Source of the DNA: Liolophura sinensis
Lineage: Eukaryota > Mollusca > Polyplacophora > Chitonida > Chitonidae
Assembly: GCF_032854445.1 (NCBI RefSeq)
Contig: NC_088302.1
Location: forward strand, 50,064,046 to 50,128,045
Direction: 5' to 3'
DNA length: 64,000 bases
The notes beneath the pieces were generated by a model. That model was not told the origin of the DNA, ran no database searches, and was given only the letters and a program-made list of their open reading frames with translations. Made by a program: the position numbers and the translations under genes. Position 1 is the stretch's first letter; every line of letters begins with the position of its first letter. Shown piece after piece: positions 44,501 to 51,947 of this stretch.

Positions 44501-46539
44501 AAGGATTAAGGAACAGTATAAATTTTCCCGGTATATTGTAACATGCCGGCTTTACGGTAAATGTATATGTTCACTGTGTACAATAGCATGTTAGGTCTAT
44601 AGTGTCTGCATATTCTTAGTATGGATTGTTTTTGTATGCTGGATAACGGACAAATGTATGTGTTCACTACATGTAGTCATATGCGTGCTCCAGTGTAGCT
44701 TATTTTATTTGATGGGTGTTTTATGCCGTACCGTTAGGCCTTACTCAAGAGTTTTTCACTTACACGACCGGGTAGGGTCTGGGGGAAACCCACGACCATC
44801 CGCAGGATGCAGTGTAGTATTAATTCTTTAATGTTTATACTTTCCTTTCCTTCTGCCCACAGTTTGGAAATATAATTGTTCCAGAAAAACGATAATGTTT
44901 TATTTACCCTTGTTACCAAGACTAAATCCCGTCTAGCAGACATAGGTTTTATACACTTATCCTATTCTTTGTTATCGGTTTACAGGCTACAATAATTTTG
45001 CTGCCGATATAGAAATGATGTTAGGATTCAAACCAAACATTTTCTGGAGAATCTGTTGGTCGTTCCTCACTCCTGCAATTTTGTTGGTAAGATGCTCGAA
45101 TACTTAACCCCAAGGCTAAATCCGGGAACGATTTCAGAAAGGAAGTTTTCAGAATTGAAAATTGAAATTTGCCGATTTTTGACTATCGTTGCTGCAAGTC
45201 AGCGGGAACAAAATCGTATATTTTCACTTTTCAATGTCACGGTACGCTGTATTATTTACTAATTTGAAGATCTGGTTTATTGACTTCTCTTCCAAATAAA
45301 CTTTACACCTACAATTCTGGGAACATTTTTTTATCGCAGTTAAATAAAAAAATTATACTTTATAAATAACCAGAAATAATTGGTTAAGAAATATATAACC
45401 CACACATGGTATAAAGTGTAATGTTCACCTAAACACATCAACTTCCACTTTATCCTTTGTGTGAAAACATTTTTTTGATTTGTGATTGAGAACTATTGAT
45501 GTCATATTACCTGACACGTTTTTATAGGGAGGATGTCTCTGTGTTACTCTCGGTAAAGTGTGCATAATCTAACACCTGTTTTGTCACATTCCAGGCCATA
45601 ATGGTGTTCTCCTTCGTCCAGTACGCACCGTCCGTCTATAACGAGTATGTGTTCCCGGCCTGGGGAGAAGCCATCGGCTGGCTTATGATGTTCTGCTCCA
45701 TTGTCCTCATCCCTGCCTTTATGGTCACCCAGTACTGCCGGTCTGTCGGATTTGTTCAGGTAGGGACGTCTATATCAGGCCATAGCTCCTCATCCCCGCC
45801 TTTATGGTGATCCAGTACTGCTGGTCTGTCGGATTTGTTCAGGTAAGGACGTCTATATCAGGTCATCGCTGCTCATCCCTACCTATATGGCGATCCAGTA
45901 CTGCCGATCTGTCGGATTTGTTCAGGTAAGGACGTCTATATCAGGTCATCGCTGCTCATCCCTACCTATATGGTGATCCAGTACTGCCGGTCTGTCGGAT
46001 TTGTTCAGGTAAGGACGTCTATATCAGGTCATCGCTGCTCATCCCTACTTTTATGGTCATCCAGTACTGCCGATCTGTCGGATTTGTTCAGGTAGGGACG
46101 TCTGTATCAAGCCATAGGTCCTCGTCCATATCTGTATGGTTATCCAGTACTGCCAATCTGTCGGATTTGTTGAGGTAATGGCGTCTATAATTTTAGAACT
46201 TTTCTTTTCTATGAAACGAAACTTTCCAAGGTATATATGTAATACATTAGAACACGTTTGTTCCAGATCGAGTCCAACCAAAACATTACACCTGGAATTT
46301 TCTTTATTTCGCAGTCGTGCTCTAAAGTAGTGACCCATAGGAGCGACTGGGGACCGGCTTTAGAAAAGCACCGGGCGTTGGACCTTAGGTATAAAGCTCC
46401 TCTGGGAACAGACGCGTGCGCCATGGGGCAGAAATCGAAGTCCGATGCAACAGTTGAGAGAACGAGCAAGGAGATGAAGGATGTGCTTGAGACAGACTAT
46501 GGTAAAGACAATCTTACGTTTGCAAATGATCACTTGTGA
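33369..46539 (+). CDS. SLC6-family Na+/Cl- dependent amino-acid (glycine-transporter-like) transporter, copy A, complete, 15 exons
   Basis: Exons 33369-33401, 36647-36884, 38226-38357, 38845-39039, 39364-39451, 39963-40095, 40272-40406, 40695-40798, 40976-41100, 41813-41925, 42452-42580, 43143-43242, 44986-45086, 45595-45759 and 46315-46539 join to 2016 nt, 671 residues. All introns are GT-AG. The product is a 12-helix plasma-membrane symporter driven by Na+ and Cl-. TM1 reads [14 protein letters not shown] (70-83): G rather than the Asp of monoamine carriers, so an amino-acid substrate is expected. TM6 has [10 protein letters not shown], and the [12 protein letters not shown] loop follows. 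Extracellular loop 2 has glycosylation sequons (NSS, NIT, NQT) and cysteines. Glycine transporters are the closest pattern overall, but the TM6 motif differs from vertebrate GlyT, so the substrate is uncertain. N-terminal PPPY at 25-28. A paralogue follows in tandem from 51897. Confidence 0.94.
34612..34712. repeat. (TATG)n microsatellite
   Basis: About 24 uninterrupted tetranucleotide copies. Confidence 0.97.
34884..35260 (+). repeat. tRNA-derived SINE with ACTC tail and 14-bp target-site duplication
   Basis: The element (34898-35246) begins CACAGTTGGTAGAGCG, close to a tRNA A box, and ends GTACGACGTTAAACCCCAAG followed by CACTCACTCACT. Identical CTCTAACCTATCAG copies flank it at 34884-34897 and 35247-35260, a clear target-site duplication, so the boundaries are reliable. 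Confidence 0.92.
35459..35524. repeat. (TA)n microsatellite
   Basis: About 33 dinucleotide copies in intron 1 of SLC6 copy A. Confidence 0.97.
36485..36605. repeat. Diverged tandem duplication near exon 2 of SLC6 copy A
   Basis: ATGAAACTTATGTACC and CTGTTTTCTTTTCG recur as ATGAAACTTATATACA and CTGTTTTCTTTTCG about 65 bp later, so two copies of one segment are present. Confidence 0.6.
36647..36884 (+). CDS. SLC6 copy A exon 2 (N-terminal tail and TM1)
   Basis: It encodes the cytoplasmic tail with the PPPY motif and TM1, [14 protein letters not shown], ending NGG plus one base at the donor gtaggg. Starting at the acceptor tcgtag, it opens [11 protein letters not shown]. The conserved [18 protein letters not shown] run is shared with copy B. 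Confidence 0.93.
38226..38357 (+). CDS. SLC6 copy A exon 3 (TM2)
   Basis: It reads [19 protein letters not shown] and then [13 protein letters not shown], the classic TM2 and following loop of SLC6. Phase 1 in and out. Confidence 0.95.
38453..38570. repeat. 33-bp tandem triplicate related to the dispersed repeat at 6190
   Basis: Three copies of CCGTATTTCACCGGTTACGT followed by GAGACCATTTGG-like text lie in intron 3. The unit matches the GATTTCACCGGTCACATATG region of the repeat at 6190-6345, so one segment of that repeat has been amplified here. Confidence 0.7.
38845..39039 (+). CDS. SLC6 copy A exon 4 (TM3 and start of extracellular loop 2)
   Basis: It encodes [20 protein letters not shown] (TM3), then [15 protein letters not shown] with the loop cysteines and sequons NSS and NIT. 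The interior 143 bp (38878-39020) is identical to copy B, far above the similarity of the neighbouring exons. Confidence 0.96.
39364..39451 (+). CDS. SLC6 copy A exon 5 (extracellular loop 2)
   Basis: It encodes [20 protein letters not shown] and then FSTPSEEFW, with sequon NCS. It ends in phase 2 before gtgagt. Confidence 0.9.
39963..40095 (+). CDS. SLC6 copy A exon 6 (TM4)
   Basis: It encodes [20 protein letters not shown], then a hydrophobic TM4 stretch and KGVKSSGK. These motifs are conserved in glycine and GABA transporter-like SLC6 members. Confidence 0.94.
40272..40406 (+). CDS. SLC6 copy A exon 7 (TM5)
   Basis: [20 protein letters not shown] and then [20 protein letters not shown] and the TPKWEKL-like loop are family hallmarks. 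45 codons, phase 0. Confidence 0.95.
40695..40798 (+). CDS. SLC6 copy A exon 8 (TM6, substrate site)
   Basis: [20 protein letters not shown] followed by [17 protein letters not shown]6 lines the substrate and ion sites. SLGPAFGG differs from the vertebrate glycine transporter SLSxxWGG pattern and is nearer the SLGxxFG of other SLC6 branches. Confidence 0.95.
40976..41100 (+). CDS. SLC6 copy A exon 9 (TM7)
   Basis: [20 protein letters not shown], then [20 protein letters not shown]. [20 protein letters not shown] is the conserved TM7 signature. Confidence 0.95.
41813..41925 (+). CDS. SLC6 copy A exon 10 (extracellular loop 4 and TM8 start)
   Basis: [20 protein letters not shown] and then [18 protein letters not shown]. 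113 nt, intact, in contrast with the 112-nt version in copy B. Confidence 0.95.
42452..42580 (+). CDS. SLC6 copy A exon 11 (TM8 end and TM9)
   Basis: [20 protein letters not shown], then TM9 ending GLPICTQ. 43 codons, phase 0. The position normally read as FxxxExxxTxxxDEFP in the family is recognisable. Confidence 0.93.
42627..42807 (-). repeat. tRNA-derived SINE, partial, in intron 11 of SLC6 copy A
   Basis: Inverted tail TATTTATTTGATTTATCTAA, then GGCCAGCATTATGAATTG, ACCCACGACCATCCACAGG and CCAGCATGAGCTGCACTTGA. The tRNA-like head is missing. Confidence 0.82.
43143..43242 (+). CDS. SLC6 copy A exon 12 (TM10)
   Basis: [20 protein letters not shown], then [13 protein letters not shown] and one base before the donor gtaagt. 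The last 20 nt of the exon are the first half-unit of a 38-bp minisatellite that continues into the intron. Confidence 0.95.
43223..44440. repeat. 38-bp minisatellite that starts in exon 12 and copies its splice donor, 32 donors
   Basis: The unit has 20 nt of exon end, TGTGCTATGTTGGGTCTACG, plus 18 nt of intron, GTAAGTGTATATGATCAC. The first (true) donor is at 43243 and the last at 44421: exactly 31 periods of 38 bp, with no net indel. Variants ATGATC, ATGTTC and ATTTTC combine with GGGTCTACG or GGATCTTCG in recurring blocks, so a higher-order pattern is present. One early copy has TTAAGT instead of GTAAGT. Confidence 0.97.
44700..44812 (-). repeat. SINE 3' part, minus strand, in intron 12 of SLC6 copy A
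   Basis: TATTTGATGGGTGTTTTATG is followed by ACTCAAGAGTTTTTCACTTA and ACCCACGACCATCCGCAGGA, the inverted tail and core of the main SINE family, with a small internal insertion. Confidence 0.8.
44986..45086 (+). CDS. SLC6 copy A exon 13
   Basis: [20 protein letters not shown], then [14 protein letters not shown]. YGxxxFxxDIxxMxGxxPxxFWxxCWxFxTP is a strong family motif. It follows the 38-bp array by about 550 nt. Confidence 0.95.
45595..45759 (+). CDS. SLC6 copy A exon 14 (TM11-TM12)
   Basis: [20 protein letters not shown], then [20 protein letters not shown] and ending YCRSVGFVQ at the donor gtaggg. The last 55 nt of the exon are the start of the 83-bp array in the next intron. Confidence 0.95.
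45705..46180. repeat. 83-bp minisatellite that starts in exon 14 and copies its splice donor, 6 donors
   Basis: Donors lie at 45760 (true), 45843, 45926, 46009, 46092 and 46175, an exact 83-bp period. Each unit has 55 nt copied from the exon end and 28 nt of intron starting GTARGGACGTCTATATCAGG. Each copied unit also retains ATCCAG followed by 27 nt with no stop codon, ending TTCAG|GTAAGG or similar. Confidence 0.97.
46315..46539 (+). CDS. SLC6 copy A exon 15 (C-terminal tail, stop)
   Basis: The acceptor tttatttcgcag opens [20 protein letters not shown], the usual post-TM12 WGPALxxHR motif, then a polar tail ending FANDHL and TGA. An earlier acceptor, ttgttccag at 46266, would add 16 residues in frame; the later one was chosen because it has the better pyrimidine tract and fits the family's spacing. 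The final residues D-H-L could fit a class III PDZ ligand, which is speculative. Confidence 0.88.
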   Translation, partial: SCSKVVTHRSDWGPALEKHRALDLRYKAPLGTDACAMGQKSKSDATVERTSKEMKDVLETDYGKDNLTFANDHL

Positions 46540-46885
46540 AGTTGAGGCACGTCCTGGATCGTCAGCGGTAAAGCAAGCATCATTGGAAGTTGGAAATGTG
46601 AGGCAGATGTAGTATGGAAGAGAATGCAGACATTTCTATGCATGGATGCAGAGGGCCGCTTGTGAAGTTCCGGAACATAAAACATCAGGAGGTAGAATGT
46701 TTTGGAACATTTAATAACTAGCATAACCATTTTTTTTTTACACAATTCTCAACTCACGTAAGATTCGGCGGCATGATTGCCTGGAGTAGTCCTCTGCATA
46801 CTTAAGCATCAAGTACGAATTTAACTCACTACACACTGTCCAATTATCCTAGACTCGAGGTCATAATACTCTTCAATCAGGGCCG

Positions 46886-46891
46886 AATAAA
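46886..46891 (+). promoter_or_regulatory. Candidate poly(A) signal of SLC6 copy A
   Basis: AATAAA about 350 nt after the stop codon, correct strand. Confidence 0.35.
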
Positions 46892-47949
46892 CAACCACAG
46901 AAAAACATCTTGATAAGAAAAGAAATCTAAAACATCACAGATCCAGATTTCTATCAAAATAGTGTAACTAAATTAAGCACTCCGCCATGATATTTTTAAC
47001 TTTTGGTGTTTAATCTTTTCTGATGTTTTTATCATTCGAGTTTAAGCTTCCGTGATATTTCTAATAACTGGTCTCTATTAAACCATGTAGATAATCGGGA
47101 ACGTAGTCTTCCATGGGAATGATCACGAATAAGAAATCAATAAGAAGTATTGGCATTTAAGAAGGTTTTATGCTGAGTCCATGACTTTTAATTTTGCTCA
47201 TGAACAACAATCATCCCAGAACATGTTTTTCTGAGAACCATTCACTAATATCTTGTCTAAATTTTAACCATAGAATTTACATAGTTTACAACCTTTTTTA
47301 ATGCGAAGAAAGTCGAATTCTTATATTTCGTAACATGACAAAGACCAGAAAAAATAACTACCATATTCTCTCTCTGCACTAAACAAAAATCTCGGAGGAC
47401 CAAATTTTGGGTGTTCTGTTTCATATCAAGACCAACACCCTGACCTCCGTCATATCAATGACAAGATCTTGAGCTTTCCCGTCAACCACAAATCAAATAA
47501 ACCATTAAATAAAAACAAGAATATCTTCAAAAGATTGTTTAGTTAACACTAGAAATGTTAATTACAAGTTATTTAAGCCGTTTCTTAGGGTGCTATTTTC
47601 TCGCCAGAACGTGTATTAATGTTTTATTGATATATGTTTAAAACCTCATTTTCCTACATATACTTTATTTGGGTTTTATACATCCATTCAAATATGTCCA
47701 AGAACCTCTTCTTATAGAGGCGTGTTGATTTTTGTGCCTGTGTTTATTATAAAGAGTTCTCGTCTCCCTACGTGTGTCATTCGCAGATGACTCGTGATAG
47801 GAACAATTCACAGCCACGTAAGCGCCAACCATTCTTTAAATAATCTCATTCGAAAAATCCGCTTTGGATATTTTTTCCGTTTTATTTTTATAGACTTAAA
47901 ATGAAATTCGAAATAAAATCCTTACCTATTAAGGTAAAAACTTTGAGTG

Positions 47950-47987
47950 TAAATTAAGAAATGTGATTGATTGTGTTACATATTATC

Positions 47988-48073
<86 letters not shown>

Positions 48074-48084
48074 AATTACCAAAC

Positions 48085-48174
<90 letters not shown>

Positions 48175-48255
48175 TAAGAAATGTGATTGATTGTGTTACA
48201 GATTATCCTGTATATATATATATATAATCTGTAACACAATCAATCACATTTCTTA

Positions 48256-48295
<40 letters not shown>

Positions 48296-48313
48296 GTTTC
48301 GTAATTCATTTTT
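47950..48313. repeat. Large AT-rich palindrome of (TA)n blocks and two unique motifs
   Basis: Motif X (35 bp, 48171-48205, containing AAATTAAGAAATGTGATTGA) is perfectly inverted at 48225-48259 around a TA-rich centre. Outside it, (TA)n runs and a second motif Y (48068-48091, AAAATGAATTACCAAACAGA) pair with an inverted Y at about 48290-48313 with one mismatch. A third X copy in direct orientation stands at 47951-47985, with one base change. Confidence 0.92.
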
Positions 48314-48357
48314 TATCATGTCTTATTGATGTTTGGCATTGTCTAACTGTGCATGAC

Positions 48358-48600
48358 GGAGGGCCCTCCGTGGCTCAGTCCCAGGAGTCTCACCAATGCG
48401 GCCGCTATGAGTTCAAGTCCAGCTCATGCCGGCTTCCTCTCCGGCCGTACGTGGGAAGGTCTGCCAGCAACGCACGATGGTCGTGGGTTTCCTCCCGGCT
48501 CTTCACGGTTTCCACCCACCATAATGTTGGCCGCAGTCGTATAAGTGAAATATAAGTGACGTATAAGTGAGTACGGCGTAAAACACCAATCAAATGAATA
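48358..48600 (+). repeat. tRNA-derived SINE, nearly complete
   Basis: The head GGGCCCTCCGTGGCTCAGTC is followed by a shortened tRNA-like region (CGGCTATGAGTTCAAGTCC-like B box), the core CAGCTCATGCCGGCTTCCTC and the tail GAGTACGGCGTAAAACACCA plus ATCAAATGAAT. The head appears to lack about 25 nt between the A box and CCAGGAGTCTC relative to the copy at 29488. Confidence 0.9.
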
Positions 48601-48689
48601 CAGGAATATGGATTGACACAGTACGTCAATTACGTCAATTCTCATCTTTTGAGAACCGGTTGATGAATGCGTGAATGGATATATAATTA

Positions 48690-48782
48690 ATCAGCGTTTC
48701 CTACCACCGTAATACTGCCCGCCGTCGTATAAGTGAAATATTCTTTAGTACGGCGTAAAACACCAGTCAAATAAATAAATAA
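48690..48782 (+). repeat. SINE 3' end fragment
   Basis: GTTTCCTACCACCGTAATAC to GTACGGCGTAAAACACCAGT plus CAAATAAATAAATAAA; only the last 90 bp of the main SINE. Confidence 0.85.
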
Positions 48783-50479
48783 ACTGGTTAATCATGTTAG
48801 AAATAAAACTTGCGGAATTGGCGTCATTCGAGATTATAAATTACTTCACTCTAGAAACTTAATGCCCTCGATGATGTTTCTTCTTTGTTTCTATGTAACC
48901 ATATGTGTATGAAGTTTGTTGACACCTGACCTCCCCCTCAACTCACTTGACTTGGGACATTCCTTCGTTGCTACCACCCCTATCAGCACGGTCGCTGACT
49001 ACCTGGCTATGTTTTATCTGTGACAGAGGAAAACTACCGCTCTCGAGAATGACACCCACCATTACCAAACCTGGCAACCAATCATATTCCGGGTTTCACC
49101 ATGATCTAGACTACATGGAGTTCACTGAGTAATTCCTTCAAACCCATTCATCTCCAAAGTCATTCATTACCTTGGCCTGAAAAAACGTCTGTTATCATCT
49201 TAGATGACACTAAAAAAATTAAACCGACACACAATATCTAACATTTAAAGTGCACACTTACCTTGTGCTGTCTTGTACTAGATCTAGAGACAACTTTGTT
49301 TTCACCTGAAAGATTGACTGTTGCCTTTCGTTAGGAAGTTTGTCAGATTTTCGGTCTGCCGCGCTGGTTTCACTCCACGACTTGCTAGGTTCCCGTTTTA
49401 TTAGACTTAAACTTCATATTGGTAACGCTCTAGATTTAGTTTAGTGCTAGCCATCTGAACTTCCAGCTGGGTTAAATAAGGGATTCAGCATCTATTTTAG
49501 TCTGCAGGTTAGGAGGGTATTTGTAGAAAAAAAATTAGTGATAAACTTTTATCCGAATGAAATGTAGAGCAGCTGAATATTTGTGACTTGTTGTTATTTT
49601 AATATTATAACTTAAATTATAATTTAATTTTAATAAAATGTTAACCCTATAGCAACTAGCAAATCTGATGCGCTCTGCATTCCTAGGCCACTATCTTAGA
49701 TATGCATGCAGTCCTACGGCCATATTTATTACATTCATTTTGCTGGTCACGATTTTATAAGAGCTTTTCGTGTTATACAACATGTCATAATTAGGACAAT
49801 AAATTGTAGTAAACCCGGGAAAGAACAAGTACATAGATTACCGGATTAAGGCAAATGTGTTTCATGAAAAGAGACGCTGTTACTCCTCATTTACGGCTAT
49901 TGAGATAACTGAAATAAAACGCGACCTTTAAGTCTTGGTACTTGTGATTTAAACTCGGCCAGATATTTTATTCAACCCTGTATAGTTGACGTCGAGTACA
50001 CCATATATTAGACATACACATTGAGTAGATAACTGTAAAATATCTAACATCAAAGATGCTTGAGTAAACTCAGTGCAAACAATACTTGTTCCAACAATTT
50101 TTAACGACATAATTCAGAAGCCTTTGGTACTGTTTATTCAACTTTAATATTGTAATATGGGGCAAAGTTAAAGGCCTAACAATGGGTTTTACCCTTTGAA
50201 CTCTCCATTGTTACCTGTGAATGGTGTAGTTTTCAGGTAAACGTGGACAGGGGCGAGTTAGAGTCATTATACACCTGAAGCCTGTTTACCTGAGGAGCTT
50301 TGGGACACGAACCAGGTATTGTGTTGCACAGTGGCTCTCCTCAAACAGATGTACATTTCACTTTGGCATGGTATCTTTTATGATATGTCAGGGTTCGCTT
50401 AGAACAATAAATAATAAGATGCATAGTTGGACTGTAAGTGCCTACATACATTTACAACACTATCCGTGTAGCTCATGGA

Positions 50480-50960
50480 TGGATAGATGGGCTCGTGGAT
50501 AACTGTTGGTACGTATGGATGAGTAAATGAAGGTCGCACGGATTAATGGATGAGGAATGAGTGGATGGATGAGTGGACGCATGGATGAATGAATCGGCTG
50601 ATGGATGGATGAGTAAATGTATGGATAAATGATGGATGTATGGATGAATGGACAAAGGGTTGGATGGATGGATGTATGTATGGATGTATGTATGGATGGA
50701 TGGATGGATGGATGGATGGATGGATGGATGGATGGATGGATGGATGGGTGGGTGGGTGGGTGGAGGGGTGGATGGGTGAATGAATTGACAAAGGGTTGGA
50801 TGGATGGATAGATGGATGGATGGATGGATGTGCATGACTGGATTGATCGATTCAAATACAGATATATGAATAGACTGACAAGTGGATGGATGAGAAGATG
50901 AATAGATAGAGGGATGGATGGATGGAGGGAAAGATGGAGGTATGGATGGATATCCGTCAG
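50480..50960. repeat. Degenerate (GGAT)n microsatellite region
   Basis: Purest at 50690-50750, with GTGG variants near 50745-50775 and decaying ATGGATGGA copies on both sides. It gives artefactual minus-strand frames of repeated HPSIHPS. Confidence 0.95.
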
Positions 50961-51896
50961 TTGGTTGATTGATTAACTGATTGATTGATTGGCTGTTTTA
51001 ATGATTGATTGGCTCATCTAATATAACATCTGCGAAGCTTTTTTCACCAGGAAAGATCGTTCATACATTCGACAATCCATAACGCGAGCTTACAATGATT
51101 TGTTGTAAATTTTTAAAACTGTCAATGCCCAAAACCATCTCATTTCATCAATGTGATAGCATTTAATATATATTTAACCCCTTTTTACCTGATCCAACGT
51201 AGACCGTCGAGAAATCATAGGTGAATCCTTGTTTTGACAATATAACTTCATCATGTTCCAGTTTTAACGAGATCTAGCACATCTCGTCATTTGCAGAAAT
51301 GTTTGTCTCTTATCTCATTTCACTGGACAGGTGAAAATGCCAATATTGTGAGTGCTCCCGTTCTTTCCACGGATACGTGCATGATTACCAGCATCCTTTG
51401 TTCCCTGTAAAGATCGCTGTCTTCCTGTTGATGTCTGTAACACAGTAAATCTTTGGGGTCCCCTGGCCCTAGGTGGATGCGTGAGGTTCAAACTGATAAA
51501 AGTGTGTGTGCTCAATTTATTCCTTCCATTGCTGCATATTCCCTCTAAATAAGAACACTCACATACATGTGTAAAGAACTTTGACCCATGAGGTTCTGAT
51601 TGGGGTAACACTTTTGGAACACAACAAACAGAATTTCTCATCTCACTCCCCCACACAGCTACCATGACGGAACCGCTTATACCATGACCTGCTTCCCTGT
51701 TTTTTTTCTGTCCCCGCAGTCTGTTTGAATAGTAATATTTGATCGACATCTAACAGACAGAAGATTAGTATACAGATTGTGTGTACTAGCCAATAGAATA
51801 CAGCCCATGGCAGTTGAGGGGGGTGGGTTGGGGGGGGGGGGGCACAGTGATGACCTGTAAAACGGCGGCAGCCTCAGTTGAGGGGTAGGACTCAAG

Positions 51897-51947
51897 ATGA
51901 AAACAGACATGGAATCTACCACCGCCAATGGAAAGAACGTTGTCACG
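51897..51947 (+). CDS. SLC6 copy B exon 1 (start)
   Basis: [17 protein letters not shown] up to the donor gtaagt, phase 0. A second in-frame ATG at 51909 has the better context (GACATGG) and may be the real start. Support: excellent donor, in-frame join to exon 2, and the same short-first-exon layout as copy A. Confidence 0.65.

Larger units (their letters stand above)
46540..51896. other. Intergenic region between the two SLC6 genes
   Basis: It begins with the 3' UTR of copy A and an AATAAA at 46886-46891. It also holds an AT-rich palindrome (47950-48313), SINEs (48358-48600, 48690-48782), a degenerate (GGAT)n region (50480-50960) and a poly-G run at 51829-51842. No convincing gene; long frames at 50460-50855 come from the GGAT repeat. 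Confidence 0.6.

Noticed and set aside
45601-45810. Read-through version of SLC6 exon 14 ending in SSSPPLW
   Set aside because: It runs through the donor into the repeat and stops; the shorter exon matches the family and the next exon's phase.
47963-48172. Frame of repeated IY
   Set aside because: Translation of (TA)n.
50460-50855. Three frames rich in HPSIHPS
   Set aside because: Translation of the (GGAT)n repeat; no flanking coding signal.
51315-51749. 144-codon minus-strand ORF upstream of SLC6 copy B
   Set aside because: No recognisable domain or splice partner, and it overlaps the likely promoter region of copy B.
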